Shown: positions 1 through 9,423, counted from the stretch's first letter. The stretch is DNA of 64,000 nucleotides from Qipengyuania spongiae (GCF_026168555.1 NZ_CP092471.1:1498501-1562500); one strand, 5' to 3'. Made by a program: numbers and translations. The notes: a model not told the origin generated them from the letters alone.

Positions 1-2
1 AT

Positions 3-539
3 GGTGGCGCGCGCAGTCTCGTCGACTGGCACGCCCGGCACCGCTTCTGCGCCCAGTGCGGCGGCCCGACCACTCTGGCGAAAGGCGGATGGCAGCGCGA
101 TTGCGGCAATTGTGGCGCGCAGCATTTTCCCCGCACCGATCCGGTCACGATCATGCTGGTCGAGCACAATGATCGCCTGCTTCTCGGCCGTGGCAAGGGC
201 TGGCCCGAGGGGCGCTTTTCCGCCTTGGCAGGCTTCGTCGAGCCGGGCGAGAGCCTGGAGGAAGCTGTCGCCCGCGAGGTGCTGGAGGAAAGCGGCGTGG
301 TGGTGGGCGAGGTCCGCTACATCGCCAGCCAGCCCTGGCCTTTTCCCAGTCAGCTGATGATCGGCTGTCACGCCACGGCGACCTCCGATGCGATCACGAT
401 GGACGAGACCGAATTGGCCGAGATCGGCTGGTTCAGCCGGAGCGAGGTGGCGGCGGCGCTGGTGGGCGAGGGACCCTTCACCGCTCCGCCCGCGCAGGCC
501 ATCGCGCATCACCTCCTTACATGGTGGATCGAGAAATGA
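3..539 (+). CDS. nudC: NAD+ diphosphatase NudC (5' truncated by window edge)
   Basis: Hydrolyses NAD(H) to NMN(H) and AMP; in E. coli the family also removes NAD caps from RNA. The reading frame runs in from the left edge, so the amino-terminal domain and start codon lie outside. Visible are a four-cysteine zinc ribbon (C16, C19, C34, C37 counted from the first visible codon), a Nudix box around residues 77-99 with the REVLEESG core, and the NudC-specific SQPWPFP motif at 109-115, which separates NudC from other Nudix enzymes. An internal ATG at 153 would delete the zinc ribbon and is not the start. Its TGA overlaps the next gene's ATG in ATGA, which suggests translational coupling. Confidence 0.93.
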   Translation, partial: GGARSLVDWHARHRFCAQCGGPTTLAKGGWQRDCGNCGAQHFPRTDPVTIMLVEHNDRLLLGRGKGWPEGRFSALAGFVEPGESLEEAVAREVLEESGVVVGEVRYIASQPWPFPSQLMIGCHATATSDAITMDETELAEIGWFSRSEVAAALVGEGPFTAPPAQAIAHHLLTWWIEK

Positions 540-1219
540 CCCGGCCGCAAAAGCTTGCAATCGACATCTGGTCCGACGTGATGTGCCCTTGGTGCCTCGT
601 CGGCTGGGGCAACCTTTCGCAGGCGCTGGAGCGGCTGGAGGGCGAGATTGCCGCCGAGATCCGCTGGCACGCCTTCGAACTCAATCCGGACATGCCCGCC
701 GGCGGCGAGGAGCGAACGGCGCATATCGCGCGCAAATACGGACGGACCGTGGCGCAATCGCGCGAGGTGCAGGACCGGATGCGCGAGGCGGCGGAAATGG
801 CCGGTGTCTCGCTGGATTATACGGGCGAAGAGCCTGCGCCGCCAGCGATGATGTGGAACACATTCGCCGCGCACAAGCTGCTGACATGGGTGGGGGAGGA
901 ATTCGGCACCGAGCGGCAGACGGCGCTTAAGCTCGCCCTGTTCGAAGCGCATTTCAATCACCGGCGCCCGATCGGCGAACGCGACGTGCTGCTCGATATC
1001 GCCGAGCAGCAGGGACTCGATCGCGCTGCGGCAATGGCGGCGCTGGACAGTGCCGATATCGCGCAAAAAACCCGCTCCGAAGAGCGGGCTGCGTTCGACC
1101 TAAACATCACCGGCGTTCCGGCGATGATTGTGGCCGATCGGTTCATGATACCCGGCGCGCAGAGCCCCGACGTCTATGTCGATGCTCTGCGCCGGGTGGC
1201 GGCGAAGCTCGCCGCCTGA
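536..1219 (+). CDS. DsbA family (FrnE-like) thiol oxidoreductase
   Basis: 227-residue thioredoxin-fold protein of the DsbA/FrnE type, with a CPWC active site at residues 17-20 right after the first beta strand and a cis-proline region (TGVPAMIV) near the carboxyl end. There is no signal peptide, so it is probably cytoplasmic, like FrnE/2-hydroxychromene-2-carboxylate isomerase relatives. Start chosen at 536 because the ATG overlaps the nudC stop (ATGA); an in-frame ATG at 521 would add five residues. Near its 3' end the coding sequence contains a perfect terminator hairpin that reads on the opposite strand (see 1065-1088). Substrate unknown. Confidence 0.9.
   Translation: MTRPQKLAIDIWSDVMCPWCLVGWGNLSQALERLEGEIAAEIRWHAFELNPDMPAGGEERTAHIARKYGRTVAQSREVQDRMREAAEMAGVSLDYTGEEPAPPAMMWNTFAAHKLLTWVGEEFGTERQTALKLALFEAHFNHRRPIGERDVLLDIAEQQGLDRAAAMAALDSADIAQKTRSEERAAFDLNITGVPAMIVADRFMIPGAQSPDVYVDALRRVAAKLAA
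1065..1088 (-). terminator. Rho-independent terminator inside the dsbA-like gene
   Basis: Read on the minus strand: CCCGCTC, TTCG loop, GAGCGGG, then six T. The stem is seven perfect base pairs closed by a UUCG-type tetraloop. It lies 135 bases beyond the stop of the minus-strand gene at 1223-1468 and so would end transcription coming from the mgtE/DUF1489 direction, but it sits within the coding region of the convergent oxidoreductase gene. Confidence 0.8.
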
Positions 1220-1222
1220 AAC

Positions 1223-1468
1223 CTAGCTGTTCCGGTTTTCCTGGATCGCCGCGCGCGTTTTCGGTCCCTTCTTCGCATCGTCGCCCGGATTGTCCGAGCC
1301 GACTTCGGGCTCGCGATTTTCTGGATCGGTCGCGCTGTTGAGTTCGCCGCGCTTGCCAACCCGGCGGTTGACCTCGCCACCGGCGGAACTCTGCTGGGAC
1401 GGCGTATCGTTCTCGGTCATCGAATCGATCAGGTCGTTGTCGGGATGGCGCGATTGACGTTCGGGCAT
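1223..1468 (-). CDS. small hydrophilic, probably disordered protein
   Basis: 81-residue protein rich in Asp, Glu, Asn, Lys, Arg, Ser and Pro with no hydrophobic segment and no motif I recognise; it looks intrinsically disordered. Start at 1468 is supported by a GGAGAA ribosome-binding site a few bases upstream; the same frame stays open further upstream but with arginine-rich shadow sequence. It follows the DUF1489 gene on the same strand by 50 bases and is followed by a strong terminator. I cannot assign a function. Confidence 0.6.
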   Translation of the reverse strand: MPERQSRHPDNDLIDSMTENDTPSQQSSAGGEVNRRVGKRGELNSATDPENREPEVGSDNPGDDAKKGPKTRAAIQENRNS

Positions 1469-1518
1469 GAAGTTTCTCCTTTCCCCATCAACCAAGACGG
1501 GCAGGCAGACGTTCCAGC

Positions 1519-1908
1519 CTAGATCAAACCCAGCCGCTGCAACTTCCCCGCCAGCCGGCCGGGAATGACGTCGCCCACATCTTCGCCCTCGGCCAGATCG
1601 CGCGGTGGCTCGCCCTTGAGATACCGCCAGCCCTGATGGGCGCGCTTGGGGAGGGGGAGTACCTTGATCAGGCGCGGTTCGAGATCGATTGACCAGCGCC
1701 CGTCTTTCGTCTCGCTGAAACCGAGGATCGGACTGCGCGCGACGATGTTGTGCCGGTGGATCCAGAACAGCGAGCCGCCGATGCATTCCTCCCACCGGGT
1801 CGGACGGTAGCGGGTGGTGAGGTTGGGGCTGCGCCGCTCGGCATACCATTTCTCGATATCGGCGAAACTCTGCGCGCCGAAGGCGATCTTGGTCAGGTTG
1901 AGCGGCAT
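1519..1908 (-). CDS. DUF1489 family protein
   Basis: 129 residues. The opening MPLNLTKIAFG followed by a tryptophan/arginine-rich middle (TRYRPTRWEE, SLFWIHRHN, RSPILGF) and the ending near GWRYL and PRDL match the DUF1489 family as I know it from alphaproteobacteria. Function unknown; soluble, no signal peptide. It lies 38 bases downstream of mgtE on the same strand, so the two are likely co-transcribed. Confidence 0.85.
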   Translation of the reverse strand: MPLNLTKIAFGAQSFADIEKWYAERRSPNLTTRYRPTRWEECIGGSLFWIHRHNIVARSPILGFSETKDGRWSIDLEPRLIKVLPLPKRAHQGWRYLKGEPPRDLAEGEDVGDVIPGRLAGKLQRLGLI

Positions 1909-1946
1909 GGGGGAGAGATAGGCACTCGCTCCGGCGTCTCAACCTG

Positions 1947-3389
1947 TCAGACCACGCCCACCGCCACGGCAAGGCCGAGAAAGGCGAAGAAGCCCATCGA
2001 ATCGGTGATCATGGTCACGAACACGCTGGAGGCGACCGCCGGGTCCTGATCCAGCCGGTCGAAAATCACCGGAACGAGCACTCCGGCCAGCCCGGCGACC
2101 ATCACGTTCACCACCATCGCGGCGGCGATTACTCCGCCCAGCAGCGGAGTGAAGATCGCCGCCGTGCCGAGCCCGATCAGCACCGCGATCGTCACTCCGT
2201 TGAGCAACGCGACGCGCATTTCGCGCCACAGGATACGTCTGGTGTTCGAGCGGGTTAGCTGGTTCATCGCGATGGCACGGACGGTCACCGCCATGGTCTG
2301 GGTGCCCGCATTGCCACCGATGCTGGCGACAATCGGCATGAGGACGGCAAGCGCCACCAGTTGCTCGATCGCAGCGCCGAACAGGTAGATGATCCCGCTC
2401 GCCACCAGCGCCGTGCCGAGATTGGCGACCAGCCAGCGCACGCGCGCCGAATAGGCGTCACGAATGGGCTCGTTGATGTCGCCTTCACCCGCGCCGGACA
2501 TCAGCAGGGCGTCCTCGCCCGCTTCCTCGGCGATGATGTGGACCACGTCATCGACCGTCATCTGGCCGACCAGCCGCCCGCTCTCGTCGATCACCGCCGC
2601 CGAGACGAGGGCGTATTTCTGGAACATGTTGCCGACCTCTTCCTGATCCAGCATCGCCGGGATCAGGGTCTGGTCGCGCTTCATCACGTCGGCGAGCGCG
2701 ATGGCGCGGGGCGTGCGCAGGATCCACGAGAGCGCACAGGTGCCCACCGGATGGTGCTTCTCGTCGACCACGAAGACCTCGAGGAAATCGTTCGGCAGGT
2801 CGCGCCCCTCGCGCAGGAAATCGATTAGCCCGCCGACCGTCAGATGCTCGGGCACCGCGACGAATTCGCGGCTCATCAAACGCCCGGCGGTCTCTTCCGG
2901 ATAGGACAGCGCGCTCTCGATCGCGATCCGGTCCTCGTCGTCGAGCTCGGCGAGGATCGCCTGCCGGTCCTCCTCGTCGAGATCCTCGATCAGCTGGACC
3001 GCGTCGTCGGTCTCCAACTGCTCGGCGATCTGCGCGACGCTGGCGGCGGGCAGCGCCTCCATCATGTCGTCGCGCACGAAGTCGTTGAGCTCGGCGACGA
3101 CCTCGCTCGTCATCAGGTCGGTGATGGCGGCGGCAAGCTGGCGCCGCTCCTCCCGATCGAGCAGTTCGAGAAGGTCGGCGACGTCGGCGGGGTGGAGCGG
3201 TTCGACCAGCTCGTAGGCGCGCTCGCTGTCGCCGTCTTCCAGCGCGTCCTCGACCTTGTTGACGAATTCGGGCTTGAGGATGTTGTCCTCGTCGTGGCGT
3301 TCGTCGTCGATCCGGTCGTCGGGGCGTCCCGCCTCGTCGGCGGCGTCCTCGTCCGTCACGTCTTTCTCGAGGAGCGCTTCGTCGGCCAT
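1947..3389 (-). CDS. mgtE: magnesium transporter MgtE
   Basis: 480 residues, the usual MgtE length. A very acidic amino-terminal region precedes the helical N domain (repeated EDLDEEDR-type helices), two CBS domains (about 150-270) and a carboxyl membrane domain of about five helices from roughly residue 310. The membrane part holds the MgtE signature MPIVASIGGNAGTQ and, in the last helix, TDSMGFFAFLGLA with the conserved aspartate of the magnesium pore. Known family role: Mg2+-gated Mg2+ uptake in the inner membrane, closed when cytosolic Mg2+ fills the acidic N/CBS domains. Divergent from the cyclophilin gene. Confidence 0.95.
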   Translation of the reverse strand: MADEALLEKDVTDEDAADEAGRPDDRIDDERHDEDNILKPEFVNKVEDALEDGDSERAYELVEPLHPADVADLLELLDREERRQLAAAITDLMTSEVVAELNDFVRDDMMEALPAASVAQIAEQLETDDAVQLIEDLDEEDRQAILAELDDEDRIAIESALSYPEETAGRLMSREFVAVPEHLTVGGLIDFLREGRDLPNDFLEVFVVDEKHHPVGTCALSWILRTPRAIALADVMKRDQTLIPAMLDQEEVGNMFQKYALVSAAVIDESGRLVGQMTVDDVVHIIAEEAGEDALLMSGAGEGDINEPIRDAYSARVRWLVANLGTALVASGIIYLFGAAIEQLVALAVLMPIVASIGGNAGTQTMAVTVRAIAMNQLTRSNTRRILWREMRVALLNGVTIAVLIGLGTAAIFTPLLGGVIAAAMVVNVMVAGLAGVLVPVIFDRLDQDPAVASSVFVTMITDSMGFFAFLGLAVAVGVV

Positions 3390-3488
3390 GGCGCCGCTCT
3401 AGGCATTGCGCGCCATATGGCAAGCTGTGGTCGACACGCTGGCAACAGTCCCTATATCAGCGCGCGACGATACAGGAGATTCAGAGCG

Positions 3489-3953
3489 ATGGCCGACGAC
3501 ACACTCACTCTCACACTCGACACCGGCAATGGTGAAGGCGGCGACGTCGTCATCAAGCTGCGCCCAGATCTCGCGCCCGGCCATGTCGAGCGGATCACCG
3601 AACTGGCGAAGGACGGTTTCTATGACGGTGTGGTCTTCCACCGCGTGATCCCTGGCTTCATGGCGCAGGGCGGCGACCCCACCGGCACCGGCATGAGCGG
3701 CAGCGACAAGCCCGACCTCAAGGCCGAGTTCAACAGCGAGCCGCATGTCCGTGGCACCTGCTCGATGGCCCGCACCCAGGTGCCCGACAGCGCCAACAGC
3801 CAGTTCTTTATCTGCTTCGACGACGCGCATTTCCTCGACGGCCAGTACACCGTCTGGGGCCAGGTCGAGAGCGGCATGGAACATGTCGACGCCTTGCCCA
3901 AGGGCGAACCGCCGCGCGAGCCGGGCAAGATCGTGAAGGCGAGCGTTTCGTAA
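3489..3953 (+). CDS. cyclophilin-type peptidyl-prolyl cis-trans isomerase
   Basis: 154 residues, a single cyclophilin domain without signal peptide, hence the cytoplasmic PpiB type. The catalytic arginine motif FHRVIPGFMAQGGD lies near residues 55-68, followed by the SANSQFFICF strand and the QYTVWGQV segment with the cyclosporin-type tryptophan. It catalyses prolyl bond isomerisation during folding. Start at 3489 is preceded by AGGAGA; the frame is open far upstream but that part is antisense to mgtE. Confidence 0.93.
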   Translation: MADDTLTLTLDTGNGEGGDVVIKLRPDLAPGHVERITELAKDGFYDGVVFHRVIPGFMAQGGDPTGTGMSGSDKPDLKAEFNSEPHVRGTCSMARTQVPDSANSQFFICFDDAHFLDGQYTVWGQVESGMEHVDALPKGEPPREPGKIVKASVS

Positions 3954-3955
3954 GG

Positions 3956-4459
3956 CTATTGCGGGTCGGGGCTTCGCGTAAGTGTAAGTATATCGGGCAG
4001 CCCCGGCCCCCCTTCGTCCGCATAGATTTCCGTGCGGTCGAGCGAGCCGTCCGGGTGCTCCATGAAGTCTATGGAAATGGCATGGCTCTCGCCTGCATCG
4101 AGGCCGGTGATATCCAGAGGAACGAAATGCACCTGTCCCGCCGTACCGGGTAAAGCGACGAGGCGGGGCTGGTTCCCCTGCGGACAATAATGCGTCGCCA
4201 TGACGACGTTTCCGGCCAGATGGTAGACCGTCATCGAATGAAGGCCGGAGCGGGTTTGCCATCGTTCGACCAACGTGTGACCCGCTGCGGTCCTTTCGAA
4301 CACGATGGTGAGAGCATCGTTCCCAACCACGCTCCACCGACCTTCCCATGCCGCCATCCTCACAAAATGTTCGGCAGCAGTGGCCGTCGCCGTTTCCTGC
4401 GACTGCAACGGAAAACCGACGGTGAGGAGAAAAACCATCGCAAGAATGCGCTTTACCAT
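3956..4459 (-). CDS. secreted protein of unknown function
   Basis: Chosen start at 4459 gives 167 residues beginning with a basic MVKR and a hydrophobic run to about residue 20, a plausible Sec signal peptide; an upstream in-frame ATG at 4489 would place ten polar residues before it. The mature part reads like a small beta-rich domain (AAWEGRWSVVG, then alternating strands such as LTIVFERT and GHTLVERWQ), resembling lipocalin-like or DUF1579-type proteins, though I cannot place it firmly. Convergent with the cyclophilin gene, two bases between stops. Confidence 0.7.
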   Translation of the reverse strand: MVKRILAMVFLLTVGFPLQSQETATATAAEHFVRMAAWEGRWSVVGNDALTIVFERTAAGHTLVERWQTRSGLHSMTVYHLAGNVVMATHYCPQGNQPRLVALPGTAGQVHFVPLDITGLDAGESHAISIDFMEHPDGSLDRTEIYADEGGPGLPDILTLTRSPDPQ

Positions 4460-4545
4460 CTTGCGGTTATGACACGGCTCTAGATGCATACAACACCGTT
4501 GTGCGATTGAAACGCCCCGACGGTTTCGTTACAGCCCTAGCTCCC

Positions 4546-5892
4546 ATGAAAAGCACTACGACACCCCCCAAGACCTACCGGGTCAAGAGCTTCGGCTGCC
4601 AGATGAACGTCTATGACGGCGAGCGCATGGCCGAGATGCTCGCCGAGCGCGGCATCGCGCCCGCGCCGGAAGGCGAGGAGGCGGATCTCGTCGTTCTCAA
4701 CACCTGCCACATTCGCGAGAAGGCGGCGGAGAAGGTCTATTCCGACATCGGCCGCCTGACCAAGGTGGGCCGCAAAGTAGGCAAGGAGCCGCTGATCGCG
4801 GTCGCCGGTTGCGTCGCGCAGGCCGAAGGTGAGGAGATCATGGCCCGCGCGCCCGCCGTCTCCATGGTCGTAGGCCCGCAGGCCTATCATCGCCTGCCCG
4901 AAATGCTCGCCCGCGCGGTGAAGGGCGAGCGCGCGACCGACACCGACATGCCGGCCATCGCCAAGTTCGCCGCGCTTCCCGAGCGCCGGCGGGTGGCGCC
5001 GGCCGCCTTCCTCACCGTGCAGGAGGGTTGCGACAAGTTCTGCACCTATTGCGTCGTGCCCTACACGCGCGGAGCGGAAATCTCGCGGCCTTTCAGCGAT
5101 CTGGTCGAGGAAGCGAAGAAGCTGGTCGATGCGGGCGCGAAGGAGATCACGCTGCTAGGCCAGAATGTCTCGGCCTGGAGCGGCGAGGACGAGAAGGGCC
5201 ATCAGCAGGGCCTCGACGGGTTGATCCGGCGGCTGGCGACGATCCCCGACCTCCGTCGCATCCGCTACACGACCAGCCACCCGGCCGACATGGACGAAGG
5301 CCTGATCGCCGCGCATGGCGAGGTCGAAAAGCTCATGCCCTTCCTCCATCTGCCGGTCCAGTCGGGCAGCGACCGGGTGCTGAAAGCGATGAACCGCTCG
5401 CACACCGGCGACAGCTACCTGAAACTGCTCGAACGCTTCCGCGCGGCGCGGCCCGACATCGCTCTCAGCGGTGACTTCATCGTCGGCTTTCCCGGCGAGA
5501 CCGATGCCGAGTTCGAACAGACGCTCGCTTTGGTCGATACGGTCGGCTACGCGCAGGCCTTCAGCTTCAAGTATTCGCCCCGGCCCGGCACTCCGGCGGC
5601 GACCATGGATGCCCAAATCGCGCCGGAAATCATGGACGAGCGCCTCCAGCGCCTCCAGGCCGCGCTCAACCGCGATCAGCTCGCCTTCAACCGCGCCACC
5701 GAAGGCCGCACCTGCCAGGTCCTGGTAGAGCGCAAGGGCAAGCTTCCCGGCCAGTGGCTCGGCAAGTCGCCCTGGCTGCAGAGCGTGTGGTTCGAGGGCG
5801 ATTGTGCGATCGGCGATCTGGTCGTCGTGAAGCTGGGCGAGGCGGGGCCGAATTCGCTGGCCGGCACTCTGCGCGTGCCGGTCGAAGCCTGA
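4546..5892 (+). CDS. miaB: tRNA-2-methylthio-N6-dimethylallyladenosine synthase MiaB
   Basis: Radical-SAM methylthiotransferase that adds the 2-methylthio group to i6A37 of tRNAs reading UNN codons. About 448 residues with the standard domain order: MTTase domain with three cysteines (C18, C54, C89) for the auxiliary cluster, radical SAM CxxxCxxC at C162, C166, C169, and a carboxyl TRAM domain. The start at 4546 (MKSTTTPPK) is preferred over the open frame beginning at 4501 because the family begins just before the RVKSFGCQMN strand. It opens the miaB-phoH-ybeY-corC group common in proteobacteria. Confidence 0.95.
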   Translation: MKSTTTPPKTYRVKSFGCQMNVYDGERMAEMLAERGIAPAPEGEEADLVVLNTCHIREKAAEKVYSDIGRLTKVGRKVGKEPLIAVAGCVAQAEGEEIMARAPAVSMVVGPQAYHRLPEMLARAVKGERATDTDMPAIAKFAALPERRRVAPAAFLTVQEGCDKFCTYCVVPYTRGAEISRPFSDLVEEAKKLVDAGAKEITLLGQNVSAWSGEDEKGHQQGLDGLIRRLATIPDLRRIRYTTSHPADMDEGLIAAHGEVEKLMPFLHLPVQSGSDRVLKAMNRSHTGDSYLKLLERFRAARPDIALSGDFIVGFPGETDAEFEQTLALVDTVGYAQAFSFKYSPRPGTPAATMDAQIAPEIMDERLQRLQAALNRDQLAFNRATEGRTCQVLVERKGKLPGQWLGKSPWLQSVWFEGDCAIGDLVVVKLGEAGPNSLAGTLRVPVEA

Positions 5893-5999
5893 GTCCGCAA
5901 ACGCAGCCCAGAGATGACTTTCCACTGTCCTATCGTGCTCTCCCGCTTGCCTAACCTCGTTCGGCCCTTACATTCCCGACTCGGAACCAAAGGAGCCTA

Positions 6000-7055
6000 A
6001 TGGCGCGTAAACCCGGCAATCGGCCCGACCGTGACGAGCGGACGAGCTTCAGCAAACCCCCGATCCCCCAGCGCGAGGTGCGCCGGGCTCAGCTTGATCT
6101 GAGTTTCGACAATCAGAGCCTGCTTGGGGCCCTGTTCGGGCAGTTCGACGCCAATCTGGTGCAGGTGGAAAACCGGCTCGGCGTGTTCATCTCGGCGCGT
6201 GGGAACGAGCTTCATCTGGAAGGGCCGGAGGATAGCGTCGCGCGTGCGCGGGACGTGCTGCGCGCGATGTATGACAAGCTCGCGGTGGGGCAGGATCTCG
6301 ATGCCGGGCTGATCGAATCGCTGATAGCCATGTCGGACGAGCCGACGCTCGATGGGATCGTCGGCGGCGAGCCGGGCGAGCGGGCGGGAATGCCCCCGAT
6401 CATGATCCGCACGCGGCGCAAGACGATCGTGCCGAGAAGCCTCGTGCAGGCGACCTACATGCGGGCCTTGGCGCGCGACGACATCATCTTCGCGCTCGGT
6501 CCGGCGGGTACGGGCAAGACTTATCTGGCCGTGGCCCAGGCGGTCAGCCAGTTGATGACCGGCAGCGTGCAGCGCCTGATCCTCAGCCGACCGGCGGTGG
6601 AGGCGGGCGAAAAGCTCGGCTTCCTGCCCGGTGACATGAAGGACAAGGTCGATCCCTATCTGCGACCGCTCTACGACGCGCTCTACGACTGCATGCCGCC
6701 CGAACAGGTCGAGCGGCGGCTGGCCTCGGGCGAGATCGAGATCGCGCCCATTGCCTTCATGCGCGGGCGCACGTTGGCCGATGCCTTCGTGATCCTCGAC
6801 GAGGCGCAGAACACCACGCGCGAACAGATGAAGATGTTCCTCACCCGCTTCGGCCAGAACAGCCGCATGGTCATCTGCGGCGATCCGCGCCAGGTCGACA
6901 TTCCGGGTGGCGATCGGATGAGCGGGCTGGCCGACGCGGTCGACAAGCTGGAAGGCGTCGACGGTTTCGGCACAATCCGCTTCACCGCGGCCGACGTGGT
7001 TCGCCACCCGATCGTGGGGCGGATCGTCGAGGCTTATGAAGGGCCGGTGAGCTAG
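6000..7055 (+). CDS. PhoH family protein (PhoH-like ATPase)
   Basis: 351 residues. Walker A GPAGTGKT at 167-174 and Walker [11 protein letters not shown] near 258-267 within the PhoH domain, plus an amino-terminal KH-like segment. Start supported by AAGGAG six bases upstream. PhoH proteins next to ybeY are thought to act in RNA metabolism; the precise substrate is not settled. Its TAG is immediately followed by the GTG of ybeY, so the two are probably translated together. Confidence 0.93.
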   Translation: MARKPGNRPDRDERTSFSKPPIPQREVRRAQLDLSFDNQSLLGALFGQFDANLVQVENRLGVFISARGNELHLEGPEDSVARARDVLRAMYDKLAVGQDLDAGLIESLIAMSDEPTLDGIVGGEPGERAGMPPIMIRTRRKTIVPRSLVQATYMRALARDDIIFALGPAGTGKTYLAVAQAVSQLMTGSVQRLILSRPAVEAGEKLGFLPGDMKDKVDPYLRPLYDALYDCMPPEQVERRLASGEIEIAPIAFMRGRTLADAFVILDEAQNTTREQMKMFLTRFGQNSRMVICGDPRQVDIPGGDRMSGLADAVDKLEGVDGFGTIRFTAADVVRHPIVGRIVEAYEGPVS

Positions 7056-7553
7056 GTGCAGCTCGATATCGAGATCGACGGCTGGCCCACGGCGAACGCA
7101 GGCGGCACCGACTGGGCCGACCTTGCCGAACGCGCGCATGAGGCGGCCGAGAGCGTGGAGCCGGCGCTGGCCAATCCGCGCCTGTCCGCCAGCATCCTGT
7201 TCACGCTCGACGAGGATGTGCACACGCTCAACCGCGAATGGCGGGCAAAGGACAAGCCGACCAATGTCCTCTCCTTCCCCATGCTGACGCGCGAGCAATT
7301 GCTGGCGCTGGCCGGCGAGGGCGGGCCGGAGATGCTCGGCGACATCGCGCTGGCGCTGGAGACTTGCGAGCGGGAGGCGCGGGAGAAGGGTATTTCGCTG
7401 GCCGACCATACCGCGCATCTCCTGGTCCACGGCCTGCTCCATCTCGCCGGCCACGACCATGTCGAGAGCGACGGTCAGGCCGAGGCGATGGAGAAACTCG
7501 AAGTCGCGGCGCTTGCCAAGATGGGCATTTCAGACCCATATGAGGATCGCTGA
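7056..7553 (+). CDS. ybeY: endoribonuclease YbeY (16S rRNA maturation)
   Basis: 165 residues starting with GTG directly after the phoH stop. The metal-binding HGLLHLAGHDH motif supplies H125, H129 and H135, the signature of YbeY. Known role: processing of the 16S rRNA 3' end and 70S ribosome quality control. The position between phoH and a CorC-like gene is the standard arrangement. Confidence 0.95.
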   Translation: MQLDIEIDGWPTANAGGTDWADLAERAHEAAESVEPALANPRLSASILFTLDEDVHTLNREWRAKDKPTNVLSFPMLTREQLLALAGEGGPEMLGDIALALETCEREAREKGISLADHTAHLLVHGLLHLAGHDHVESDGQAEAMEKLEVAALAKMGISDPYEDR

Positions 7554-7577
7554 CAACAGGAGTGCGTTCGAAGGGCC

Positions 7578-8495
7578 ATGCCCGACAGTCCATCATCTGC
7601 CGGAGAGGCGGAAAGTAGCAGCGGGCTCTGGCCCGCCATTCGCAAATTGTTCGATCCCGACAGCGGCGAACGGTCCTTGCGCGAACAGCTCGAGGAGACG
7701 CTCGACGAGCACGAGGGCGAGAACGGCGATGTCGAACGCGTCGATACGGGGAAGGGAGACCTTTCGCCGGTCGAGCGGCAGATGGTGCGCAATCTCCTCC
7801 ATTTCAGCGAACACGACGCCGACGATGTCGCGATCCCGCGCGGCGAGATCATCGCGCTCGCCGCCGATGCCTCGTGGGACGAGGTCGTCGCGGCCTTCGC
7901 GGAACACGGCCATTCGCGGATGCCGGTCTATCGCGACCAGCTCGACGACGTGATCGGCATGGTCCATATCAAGGACGTCTTTGCCTTTCTCGCCGCGGGC
8001 AAGCCGCCGCCGCCCGATTGGACGACGCTGATGCGCCAGCCGCTCTACGTGCCGCAAACGCGCAATGCGCTCGACGTGCTGGCCGACATGCGCTCGCAGC
8101 GGATGCATCTTGCCATCGTGCTCGACGAGTTCTCGGGCACCGACGGGATCATCACGATCGAGGATCTGGTCGAGGAGATCGTCGGCGAGATCGAGGACGA
8201 GCACGACGATGCACCGGCCGAACTCATCAGTTTCATCGGCGAGGGGATGTGGGATTGCGATGCCCGCGCCGAGCTCGACGATGTGGCCGAAATGGTCGAT
8301 CCCCGGCTTGCCGAGGTCGAGGAATCGGTCGACACGCTGGGCGGTCTCGCCTTCATCCTCGCCGAGCAGGTGCCGCAGGTAGGCACGATCCTAGACCATG
8401 CGAGCGGCTGGCGGATCGAGGTGACGGGGGGCGACGAGACCCATGTGACCCGCCTTCGCCTGCACGCGCCGAAGCCTCCGGTCGAAGAGGGCTGA
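7578..8495 (+). CDS. CBS-domain protein, CorC/HlyC type
   Basis: 305 residues without transmembrane helices: an acidic amino terminus, two CBS repeats (around residues 75-195) and a CorC_HlyC domain at the carboxyl end (SVDTLGGLAFILAEQVPQVG). This is the soluble CorC form found downstream of ybeY, proposed to take part in magnesium/cobalt efflux. In many proteobacteria lnt follows; here a LysR regulator follows instead. Starts 24 bases after ybeY. Confidence 0.9.
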   Translation: MPDSPSSAGEAESSSGLWPAIRKLFDPDSGERSLREQLEETLDEHEGENGDVERVDTGKGDLSPVERQMVRNLLHFSEHDADDVAIPRGEIIALAADASWDEVVAAFAEHGHSRMPVYRDQLDDVIGMVHIKDVFAFLAAGKPPPPDWTTLMRQPLYVPQTRNALDVLADMRSQRMHLAIVLDEFSGTDGIITIEDLVEEIVGEIEDEHDDAPAELISFIGEGMWDCDARAELDDVAEMVDPRLAEVEESVDTLGGLAFILAEQVPQVGTILDHASGWRIEVTGGDETHVTRLRLHAPKPPVEEG

Positions 8496-8526
8496 GACCC
8501 TCTCGACACTCACGGCCAGGGGAGCC

Positions 8527-9423
8527 ATGGATCGGGCGATGATCAAGCGTCGCCTCCCACCCCTGCGCGCTCTCGAAGCCTTTGCCCGCACGGTGCGGCT
8601 GGGCTCAGCGCGCGCAGCCGCCGACGAACTCGGCCTCAGTCCATCCGCGCTTAGCCGCCGGATCGGGAATCTCGAGACATTCGTCGGCAAGAAGCTGTTC
8701 ACCCGCGCGCGCCAGGCCATGCAACTGACCGACGAGGGGCAGGCCTTCTACGAGGCGGTCAATCCCCATCTCGAGGCGCTGGCCCGCGCGGTGGAGAGCC
8801 AGTCGGACAATCTCTCGCTGCTGCGCCTGCGCCTCGGCGTCCTGCCGCTGTTCGGCAGTCAGCGGCTCTTTCCCCGCCTCGGCGAATTGCGCCGCAGCCA
8901 TCCGCTGCTTCATATCGACATCGACACCGGCCCTCATATCGAAGACCGGGTGGGCGACACGCTCGATGCCGGGATCATTTTGTCGCGCGGGCCGGAGAGG
9001 GGGCTCCACGCAGTGCGCCTCGATCACAACAAGGTCCACGCCATCGCCAGTCACGAAGTGGCCAAGGGGCTGGGCGATCTGCCGGACCTGGCGAAGCTGT
9101 CGAAACAGACCTTCCTGATCCACAACGAATTGCCCGAAAGCTTCCGCGCGTGGAAGGCGGAGCTGCAATTGCACGATCTCGAACCGGCGGCGATCGACCA
9201 CTACGATTCGGGTCAGTTGATGCTCGAGGCTGCCGCACAGGGCCTCGGCATCGCGATCATGCACGACGATCACCTGAAACGCGCGCGCGACACGCGGCTG
9301 ACCGATCTCTACGGGGCCGAGGTCGAGAGCCCCTACAGCTACTGGTTCGTGTGCAAGCCGACCGCGCTCGAGGAACGGCCGGTGCGGATATTCCATGACT
9401 GGCTGGTGCGGGCGGAGCTCTAG
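8527..9423 (+). CDS. LysR family transcriptional regulator
   Basis: 298 residues. The amino-terminal winged helix-turn-helix contains LPPLRALEAFARTVRLGSARAAADEL and SPSALSRRIGNLE, and the rest is a LysR substrate-binding domain. The opening resembles the GcvA/AmpR-like branch, but I cannot name the target. GGGGAG lies before the start. The stop overlaps the convergent plsC stop by a few bases. Confidence 0.9.
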   Translation: MDRAMIKRRLPPLRALEAFARTVRLGSARAAADELGLSPSALSRRIGNLETFVGKKLFTRARQAMQLTDEGQAFYEAVNPHLEALARAVESQSDNLSLLRLRLGVLPLFGSQRLFPRLGELRRSHPLLHIDIDTGPHIEDRVGDTLDAGIILSRGPERGLHAVRLDHNKVHAIASHEVAKGLGDLPDLAKLSKQTFLIHNELPESFRAWKAELQLHDLEPAAIDHYDSGQLMLEAAAQGLGIAIMHDDHLKRARDTRLTDLYGAEVESPYSYWFVCKPTALEERPVRIFHDWLVRAEL

